Of a DNA stretch of 5,708 nt, positions 1 to 5,708 are shown piece by piece. The DNA is from a bacterium (GTDB taxonomy: Bacteria > Patescibacteriota > Gracilibacteria > Absconditabacterales > Absconditicoccaceae). Below the pieces are notes generated by a model. The model made no database searches and was not told where the DNA came from. It saw nothing but the letters and a program-made list of their open reading frames with translations. Positions within the stretch are counted from its first letter, which is position 1; each line of letters begins with the position of its first letter. The stretch spans positions 1 through 5,708 of the forward strand of contig JAHDCT010000063.1 in NCBI GenBank assembly GCA_020629735.1, read 5' to 3'. The translations under genes and the position numbers were made by a program.

Positions 1-1022
1 ATGATGACAACGATGGAACACCAGATGATGAGGAAGGAGATCAAGATGGAGATGGATTACCAGATCATGAAGATGAGGATGATGATGGAGATGGAATGCC
101 TGATCAAGAAGACGCAGATCCAAATGATGCAGACGTAGGAGGAGACTCTGACGGTGATGGAGTAAGTGACGAAGATGAAGTTGAAAATTGAACAGATCCG
201 GACAACCCTGACAGTGATGGGGATGGAGTAAATGATGGTGATGAAATAGATAATGGGACCGATCCTAACAACGATGATTCTGATGGTGATGGTATTTCTG
301 ATGGTGATGAAATAGACAATGGAACCGATCCTAACAACAATGATTCTGATGGTGATGGTATTTCTGATGGTGATGAAATAGACAATGGAACCGATCCTAA
401 CAACAATGATTCTGATGGTGATGGTATTTCTGACGGTGATGAAATAAACAATGGAACTGATCCAAATGACGAGGATAGCGATGGAGACGGTGTTCCAGAC
501 GGTGAAGATGATGAACCAAATAACCCATGTAACAACCACAGTTGTGATTACTGTGAACACGGATGAGTCTGCGTCGTAAGTACATGATGAAACGCTCAAT
601 GTAACTGTAATCCATATCCAGATTTTAATGGTAACGACTCATGAGATAGTAATTCATGAGATAATACAGAAGGTGATGGAGATAATTGAGGAAGCAGCTG
701 ATCATGATGAAGAGATCTTAGAGTTGATATTCCTTACAATCCATGATTTGATGATGTTGTAACCGATACAGACGTAATTAGACCAGCTGCAGCTAATCAA
801 AGCTTTACTAAGTTCGTAACATTGCTTAATACATATCTACGAATTGGTGTAGTTATTTTCTTACTTATAACACTAATTTATGCATGATATTTGCTCATTA
901 CATCTCGTTGAAGCTCAGATGCATTAGGGAAAGTAAAAAATGTACTGCTTTTTGGATGAGCTGCTCTTGTAGTAGCATTACTTTCATATGTAATTATTAG
1001 AATTGTTATTAATCTCTTCTAA
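1..1022 (+). CDS. Partial surface protein: acidic Ca-binding (TSP3-like) repeats, EGF-like segment, C-terminal T4SS pilin-like two-helix domain
   Basis: The 5' end lies outside the window; the frame starts at position 3 and gives 339 residues before TAA at 1020-1022. With TGA as Gly the frame is unbroken; under the standard code it stops at 189. Domains in order: short acidic units with DxDGDG cores (3-143); 22-residue repeats of the form DSDGDGxxDGDExxNGTDP (144-473, with a degenerate unit to about 520), which match thrombospondin type 3 / calcium-binding acidic repeats; a segment with six cysteines (528-608) that includes C-EHGGV-C and a C-x-C pair, EGF-like but lacking the usual last cysteine; a Gly/Ser/Asp/Asn linker (609-710); and two hydrophobic helices (about 822-902 and 939-1019) joined by a short loop, ITSRGSSDALGKVKN. 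The helix pair closely resembles the TrbC/VirB2-like T4SS pilin domain of CPR proteins (family knowledge, from memory). Inferred role: a membrane-anchored, calcium-stabilised surface or adhesin-like protein. A signal peptide would be upstream, unseen. Confidence is high for the gene and repeats, moderate for the EGF and pilin calls. Confidence 0.9.
144..473 (+). repeat. Five tandem 66-bp coding repeats (TSP3-like, 22 residues each)
   Basis: Units start at 144, 210, 276, 342 and 408; a sixth, degenerate copy begins at 474. Each encodes one DSDGDG...DGDE...NGTDP module. By eye, units 276-341 and 342-407 are identical over all 66 bases, and unit 408 matches them for its first 29 bases before diverging. 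Units 144 and 210 are more divergent at the DNA level but keep the protein pattern. This indicates recent expansion by duplication inside an older array. The units abut without spacers and lie in a reading frame, so this is not a CRISPR array. Confidence 0.95.
189..191 (+). other. Diagnostic TGA read as glycine
   Basis: This in-frame TGA sits in the N-G-T-D-P motif of repeat unit 144-209. The same codon in the following units is GGG (255-257) or GGA (321-323, 387-389, 453-455). The repeat therefore provides an internal alignment showing TGA in a glycine slot. Independent support comes from TGA at 1764-1766 (the Gly before SGKS in the ComM Walker A loop) and from two consecutive TGA codons forming the GG of LSGGQ in the minus-strand ABC protein (about 2933-2938). 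Confidence 0.95.
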
Positions 1023-1050
1023 AAATAATTTCATATAAATTTCTTTGAAG

Positions 1051-1083
1051 AAAAAAGCTCCTTCACTATGAAAGAGTTTTTTT
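1051..1083 (+). terminator. Intrinsic terminator after the repeat/pilin-like gene
   Basis: The left arm AAAAAAGCTC (1051-1060) pairs with GAGTTTTTTT (1074-1083), including one G-U pair. The stem continues after a C/A mismatch as 1062-1065 with 1069-1072 and closes on a three-base loop (1066-1068). The right arm ends in a run of seven T. It begins 28 bp after the TAA at 1020-1022, as expected for a Rho-independent terminator. The A-run/T-run symmetry means it could also act on the opposite strand, but no minus-strand gene ends there. Confidence 0.8.
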
Positions 1084-1091
1084 ACGCATCA

Positions 1092-2624
1092 ATGACATAC
1101 AATATTAATACTTTCACTCATATTTGACTCGAAACACATCACATTATAGTCGAAGCTGATAGTAATAAATCGTTACCAACCATAGAAATAATAGGACTAC
1201 CTGACGCTTCAATTAAGGAATCAAAAGAAAGAATAAGAGCAGCATTAAGGAATGTAGGGATTCAATTACCACCACGCAAAATCATTCTTAACCTCGCGCC
1301 ATCTCATATAAAAAAGGTATGAACAAGGTTCGATGTAGCACTTGCAGTAGCTGTACTCTGTCTTATTTATGAGCCAAATCAAAATGAGTACATTAAAAAT
1401 TCACTATTCTTTTGAGAATTATGATTATCTTGAAACATAAAACCGATTAAAGGAACCATAACATCACTTATATGAGGCATGAAAAACTGACGGAAAAAGT
1501 ACTTTATACCAATTGATAATATCAAAGAAGTCTCTCACATACCTGAAGTAGAAATATACTGAATATCACATATTAACGACATAATCAATATATTTCAGAA
1601 TTCTCAAAAAATACTTGATCTAAAAGTAGATACAACCTCGTATATACATAAAATCATTCAAAAAGAAGATAAAATAGATGAAATTAAATGACATAGTTTC
1701 GCTAAAAATGCACTCGCAATAGCAGCAGCGTGAATGCACAACATACTTATGAATGGCCCACCTTGAAGTGGGAAGTCAATGCTTGCAAAAGCAACTCAAG
1801 AACTTTTGCCTCCTTTAACAAGAAAACAAATACTTGAAGTAAGTAGTATATATTCTGTTATTTGAAGACTCAGCAGGGAACAACCTCTTATAACCGAAAG
1901 ACCGTTTAGAACAGTCCATCACACAACAACCAAAGTAGCTCTCGTATGATGAGGAAGACAACTAAACCCATGAGAAATTAGCTTAGCTCATCATGGCATA
2001 CTTTTCTTAGACGAACTCCCTGAATTTAAAAGAGAAAACTTAGAAGTGTTAAGGCAGCCAATTGAAGAAAAAAAAGTATATATATCTCGTGCAACTTGAA
2101 CTGTATGTTACCCGGCATCATGCATGATCATTGCAGCTATGAATCCATGCAAATGCTGATTTTTTACCGACAAAGAAAAACAATGCACATGCAGTGTAAA
2201 TGCAGTAGTAAGATACCAGTCAAAAATTTCTTGACCATTAATTGATAGATTTGATATGATCCTGGAAATTCAAAAAGAAAATGCAGAAACTCTCCTCTCA
2301 AAATCAGATATATGACCAACATACCATAAGCTAAAAGAAAAGATCGATAAAGCTCGAAAAATTCAAAAAAAAAGATACAAAGATACTAACATATCTAGTA
2401 ATAGTGAACTATTCGGAAAAGAAATACATCATTATATTCATCTTCAAAATGAAGCAGAAATAATACTCAAAAAAGTAGTTAAGCAACTACACCTCTCACC
2501 AAGAGTAATTATGAAAACACTTAAGCTCTCAAGAACAATCGCCGACACAAAAGAACACAAAAAAGTATCAAAAGGTGACATTATACAAGCACTTCAATAT
2601 AGAAAAAGCGCGTTAGTAAAGTAA
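1092..2624 (+). CDS. comM: ComM/YifB-family Mg-chelatase-like AAA+ ATPase
   Basis: This 510-residue protein has the usual family length. The N-terminal Lon-S16-like (ChlI) domain carries GLPD (residues 35-38), LPPRKI (59-64) and NLAP (67-70). The AAA+ Mg_chelatase domain carries GPPGSGKS (222-229, first loop Gly on TGA), Walker B LFLDE (304-308), NPCKCG (351-356) and a second Cys pair (365, 367), a possible zinc cluster, then SGPLIDRFD. The C-terminal domain has SPR (Arg471, sensor-2-like) and ends in IIQALQYR. In characterised bacteria ComM is a hexameric branch-migration helicase that promotes integration of DNA taken up by transformation; that function is inferred here from family. I chose ATG 1092 because it places the first conserved Gly at residue 12, as in typical ComM proteins. 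An in-frame ATG at 1068 would add eight residues but lies in the upstream terminator hairpin. I see no clear Shine-Dalgarno or promoter. About two thirds of its glycines (19 of 29 by hand count) are TGA. Confidence 0.95.
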
Positions 2625-2626
2625 AT

Positions 2627-4369
2627 CTACAAAGCACTTTGTTCTCTCCATAAAGCATAATATAGTCACTTCTGTTCAACAAGTTCTTGATGTTTACCGG
2701 TTTCAATTATATTTCAACGTTCAAGAACAAAAAGCGCATCAGCATACATAACAGTACTCAATCTATGAGCAATAAGTATAACAATCATGTTTTCTTGAGA
2801 TTCAGAAATTGACTTAATCGTTTTGGTAATTTCTGATTCAACGAGAGTATCTAAACTCGAAGTTGCTTCATCAAAAATCAAAAGAGAAGGCTTACGTAGC
2901 AACGCTCTAGCTATTGCTAACCTTTGTCTTTGTCATCAACTTAGTTTTAATCATCATTCTCATATCTTAGTCTCCAATCCATCAGAAGATCAAGTAACTA
3001 AATCTAAAATTTGAGCTGACTCTAAAACACTATGCATATCATCATCCGTTGCGTCAGGTTTCACAAAAAGCAAATTATCTCTTATAGTCCCAGCAAATAG
3101 TTGAGATTCTTGAGCAACATACCCAATATGAGATTTCAAATTTTCGGGGTCAAATTCTGTCAACTTTTTTCAATTTATGAGAACTTTTCAATCATTTGGC
3201 TGGTAGAGACCAAGCAGTAATTTCACTAATGTTGATTTTCAAGATCATGATGGTCCAACGAAAGCAATCGTTTCTCAAGAGCGAGCATCAAGAGAGATAT
3301 TTTTTAAAAGAGACTCCTGTCATGATGCATAAGAAAAATTAACTCAAGAAAATGCAACTGATTCAATCGACTCAACAGTATCTACTCACCAATCAACTTT
3401 ATCATCCGATCCCAAAGCAGAAAGCTCCCTTACAACTTGATCAGATGCTTTAGCCTCTTGATAATTTTGCATAACTACTCCAAATTGGTAGAGCGGAGAA
3501 AAAATAAAGAAACTATAAAAATATAAAGTCATAAATTCTCATAAACTTATACTTTCTTTAAACACCAACCAAAACAATGTCGCCATCAATCAAACACGAA
3601 CAAAGTTAATAAGTGTTCCTTGCAAAAATTCCACAATTCTAATTAATTTTATCTTTTTAATTTCCAATCAAAGCAACTGTAAGTTAGTTTTTTCTAATCT
3701 TTTTAACTCTTGTTGTTCAAGTCACAAAGACTTAACTAAAGCAATATTACGCAATGTCTCAGTAGTAGCTCAGCTCAATTGAGCACTCTCTCAAACAATT
3801 TCTTTTTGAGCGTTTTTAATCTGTCTAGACAACAAAAGCATTACCGATCCCATAATAGGAAGCAAAGATGCATAAAATAAAGCAGGAATCCAATGAACAG
3901 TTGAAGCGTATATAATTACAAAAAGAAGCCCTACCACACTCGTAAAGAACGTGTTAATAAGATTCATAATAAAGGTCTGTATATTTTGACGAGCCTTCAA
4001 TAACTTTTCCAAAATTTGTCATGACTGCTGATCTTCAAATATTCAATAAGGAAGCGTAAAAAGATGAGAAAGTGTATCTTGAAAAAGGTTCATTCAAATC
4101 TTTTGTGTAAGCATATTTACAAGGTAATCTTGAATATTTTTTGCGATTCTACTGACAAGTGCGAGTAAAATAGACAACCCTAAAAGCATCCCTACTCACC
4201 TTACAAACTCAGGAAAAATGAAATCTTTATAATTAACTATCCAGTTATCAATAATTAATCTGAAAATCTGAGGATCCATCAAAGAAAAAAGCTGGTTAAT
4301 TGTCGCGCACAATAATGCAACAAAAAGAAGTTTCTTAAATGGTTTAAGATAAGGGAAAAGAAAATTCAT
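2627..4369 (-). CDS. ABC exporter half-transporter (ABCB/MsbA-like: membrane domain fused to ATPase)
   Basis: The 580 residues run from ATG (4369-4367) to TAG (2629-2627). An in-frame TAG directly precedes the ATG, so no longer start exists. Residues 1 to about 320 form a type IV exporter membrane domain with about six hydrophobic segments, clearest near 12-30, 50-70, 130-170 and 245-290. The nucleotide-binding domain has an A-loop aromatic region (FSYASG), Walker A GPSGSGKST (372-380), Q-loop Gln420, signature LSGGQ (476-480), Walker B LLIFDE with Asp500-Glu501, a D-loop SSLD and H-loop His535. All catalytic residues are present, so it should be an active homodimeric or heterodimeric exporter. 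The substrate (lipid, peptide or drug) cannot be told from sequence. Roughly 26 of 39 glycines are TGA, including both in the signature. It converges on comM with a 2-bp gap and diverges from the metallopeptidase gene. Confidence 0.95.
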
Positions 4370-4400
4370 CTATAGCATGAAAATAAATGAAATGGTAATA

Positions 4401-4429
4401 CTGATACAAAAGAAGATTGCCACCAACAA
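4401..4429 (-). promoter_or_regulatory. Weak candidate promoter for the ABC exporter
   Basis: Read on the minus strand, TTGTTG (4429-4424) is followed after 17 bases by TATCAG (4406-4401), four of six matches to each sigma-70 box. It would start transcription about 25 bases before the ATG at 4369, much like the divergent gene's leader. The match is poor and could be chance in AT-rich DNA. Confidence 0.3.
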
Positions 4430-4442
4430 TAAAAGGCGTGAT

Positions 4443-4471
4443 TTGACAACACTTGAAAATTAATTTATAAT
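4443..4471 (+). promoter_or_regulatory. Consensus sigma-70 promoter for the metallopeptidase gene
   Basis: TTGACA (4443-4448) and TATAAT (4466-4471) are both perfect consensus boxes with the optimal 17-bp spacer. The predicted start is near 4478, giving a leader of about 27 nt before ATG 4505. A 10-bp palindrome, AAATTAATTT (4457-4466), occupies the end of the spacer and touches the -10 box; it may be an operator or just AT-rich sequence. No clear Shine-Dalgarno is seen in the leader, which is pyrimidine-rich just before the ATG. Confidence 0.8.
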
Positions 4472-4504
4472 AATTTATCTAATCTTTTTATTCCTTCCAT
4501 CAAC

Positions 4505-5542
4505 ATGGAACAACAAAAACAAAAACAACGCAAATGGTATCAACATAAAGCATGGGGAATAGCAAGCGTGATTTTATGAGTACTTATTCTGTGAGTTGGA
4601 CTATTTTGAGATCAATTCGACTTATGACATGATCATAGTCATCAATACCCAGGTACGTTTGATGATAGTGAATATGAAAAAGCACCTTTTCGTACACAAT
4701 CTGATAGTAATACGACCGAAATAGATAAAAAACTAAGAATTCGAGTAGAAGAGCTTATGAAAGAAGAAAAAACAAGTACAAAAATAAATTACCAATCACG
4801 TATAGCTGAAATATGTACAGATTATTATGCTGACATTTGTTCTATGATTGAATACAAAAAAGATTTCTCAGCACAACAAAAATATATGTACACCACTTTC
4901 CTTGTCTATATATTTTCTCAAATTGATGACAACGTACTGATCAGTAACTACATTCCACTTCGTACACATGTAGGAAAGGTATACTTCGATCTAAATAATG
5001 AAGATCCTAGATGACTAGCAGGACATCATAACATGAAAATCAATGTAAGGCAAATGAGAACAGCAAAAGAACTTTTCGAAGTATTAATACATGAAACAGG
5101 ACACCTTTTCGATCTTGGATCACTAGTTGACACAAGTTGAAAAAAATCTAGTAAATTTCTAGAATTCTGAAGAAAAAGTTTCTGAGAAAACGATCATTCT
5201 ATAAAACTTTATCAGCTAAGTCGAGATTCATCAACCAAAGCAAAAAATAGCGCACATTATACCGAATTCCCTACTTCGTATGGAACCACGAATGTAAATG
5301 AAGAATTCGCAGAATTCTTCAACACATTCCTTACTCATCAAGCCTTAGCAATAAAAATTGCAAAATCAAATCCTGTAGCAATGCAAAAGTATCAATTTTT
5401 TAGAGAGATATTTGGAAAGTTCTATATGTTCGCAGACATAGAAACATACAAAACATTTGATGAAAAAATCAGAGTATACGACAGCACTGCTCCACGAGTT
5501 TGGTCTAGCAATATCAAAGCAGGTTTACCAAAAAAACAGTAA
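4505..5542 (+). CDS. Membrane-anchored zinc metallopeptidase, lethal-factor/PPEP-like (M34-type) active site
   Basis: 345 residues, ATG 4505 to TAA 5540-5542. A basic N-terminus (KQKQRKW) is followed by one hydrophobic helix (about 19-35) with no lipobox cysteine, suggesting an uncleaved signal anchor with the rest outside. A His-rich stretch, GHDHSH (41-46), follows the helix. The catalytic domain has HETGH (196-200) and, further on, TSYGTTNVNEEFAEFF (257-272). In anthrax lethal factor the zinc ligands are His686, His690 and Glu735, with catalytic Tyr728 seven residues before the Glu, in a TSYGxTN...AE context. Here Tyr259 and Glu266 have that same spacing and context, and the Pro-Pro endopeptidases also place Tyr seven before Glu. 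The gene is therefore very probably an active M34/ATLF-like peptidase; its substrate is unknown. The strong promoter upstream supports the start. Eight of about 18 glycines are TGA; under the standard code only broken pieces remain. The metallopeptidase call is firm; the subfamily rests on remembered motifs. Confidence 0.88.
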
Positions 5543-5582
5543 TATCACTTGAATTAAAGCACCAAAGAAGTAGCAAGAGTGC

Positions 5583-5708
5583 ATGATAAAAACAAACGCA
5601 ACACTAGCAAAAAAAATAAGTTCTCCATCAGGAGACGTAGTCTACTTGGAATATATAGTTGAAAAAAACTTCAGTTTTCTAGAAGGTCAATTTGTTATGA
5701 TCGAAACG
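5583..5708 (+). CDS. Partial N-terminus of a ferredoxin-reductase-fold flavin oxidoreductase
   Basis: Only the first 42 codons are in the window. The sequence MIKTNATLAKK is followed by a DVVYLEY strand and then FSFLEGQFVMIE. The spacing of a beta strand before F-x-F-x-x-GQFV is typical of the first beta-barrel of FR-type FAD-binding domains (ferredoxin-NADP reductase, PyrK-like electron-transfer subunits). The flavin-binding RxYS/T motif would lie beyond the window edge, so the call is tentative. An in-frame TAG (5571-5573) lies just upstream, making ATG 5583 the first possible start; purine-rich AAGAAG (5565-5570) and AAGAG (5575-5579) could aid ribosome binding. It begins 40 bp after the peptidase stop with no visible terminator between, so co-transcription is likely. 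Confidence 0.6.
   Translation, partial: MIKTNATLAKKISSPSGDVVYLEYIVEKNFSFLEGQFVMIET

Noticed and set aside
144..520. CRISPR-like periodic repeats
   Set aside because: The 66-bp units abut without spacers, are in frame, and encode a known protein module.
57..599. A long open frame on the minus strand opposite the repeats (about 180 codons), and a second overlapping one at 104-535
   Set aside because: Both are low-complexity mirror images of the GAT/GGT-rich repeat array, reading as Ile/Val/Thr-rich or Ser/Pro-rich repeats. The plus-strand frame has a recognisable protein pattern and continues into distinct domains, so these are antisense shadows.
189..720. First gene as a pseudogene with many premature stops
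   Set aside because: All internal stops are TGA; there is no in-frame TAA or TAG until 1020, and the domain pattern continues across them.
1..1022. The repeat/pilin-like protein as a substrate of the neighbouring PPEP-like protease
   Set aside because: The visible part contains no Pro-Pro pair, the bond cut by Pro-Pro endopeptidases, and the two genes are not in one operon.
2629..2642. ACAAAG-CA-CTTTGT inverted repeat as a bidirectional terminator between comM and the ABC gene
   Set aside because: The stem is six AT-rich base pairs with a two-base loop and no T-run on either strand, too weak to call.
2823..3014. Short plus-strand open frame opposite the ABC ATPase domain
   Set aside because: It is antisense to the conserved signature and Walker B region of the exporter and has no recognisable features of its own.
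1..5708. TGA read as tryptophan (code 4, Mycoplasma-like)
   Set aside because: TGA falls on invariant glycines of Walker A, LSGGQ and the NGTDP repeat slot, and TGG codons already supply Trp.

Overview
This window reads coherently only if TGA is translated as glycine (genetic code 25). With TGA as a stop, every gene here breaks into short fragments. With TGA as Gly, four long frames open and conserved glycines of well-known motifs fall on TGA: the Walker A loop of the ComM-like ATPase, both glycines of the ABC signature LSGGQ, and one glycine inside a tandem repeat whose sister copies use GGG or GGA. TGG is used for Trp, and the four visible stops are TAA, TAA, TAG and TAA. UGA=Gly is known from the CPR/Patescibacteria lineages Gracilibacteria and Absconditabacteria (SR1), so the DNA most likely comes from one of these small, AT-rich, presumably epibiotic or host-dependent bacteria. 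I cannot choose between the two lineages from the sequence.

Layout. Positions 1-1022 (+) hold the 3' part of a large surface protein: acidic calcium-binding-type (thrombospondin type 3-like) repeats, then a cysteine-rich EGF-like segment, a Gly/Ser/Asp-rich linker, and two C-terminal membrane helices resembling the TrbC/VirB2-like T4SS pilin domain common in CPR genomes. A convincing intrinsic terminator (1051-1083) follows. Positions 1092-2624 (+) encode a full-length ComM/YifB-type AAA+ ATPase. It converges, with only 2 bp between stop codons, on a full-length ABC exporter half-transporter on the minus strand (2627-4369). The 135-bp divergent intergenic region (4370-4504) carries a perfect TTGACA-N17-TATAAT promoter driving a membrane-anchored zinc metallopeptidase (4505-5542, +). 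Its active-site residues match the anthrax lethal factor / Pro-Pro endopeptidase (M34-like) arrangement. A flavin-dependent oxidoreductase of the ferredoxin-reductase fold appears to begin at 5583 and runs off the window.

How the genes relate. No single pathway joins them. Two or three products act at the cell surface (repeat/pilin-like protein, ABC exporter, anchored protease), which suits an epibiotic lifestyle. ComM is a DNA-uptake/recombination factor. The most notable items are the repeat-EGF-pilin fusion, the lethal-factor-like anchored protease, and the near absence of TGA glycine codons in the repeat half of the first gene compared with their heavy use everywhere else.
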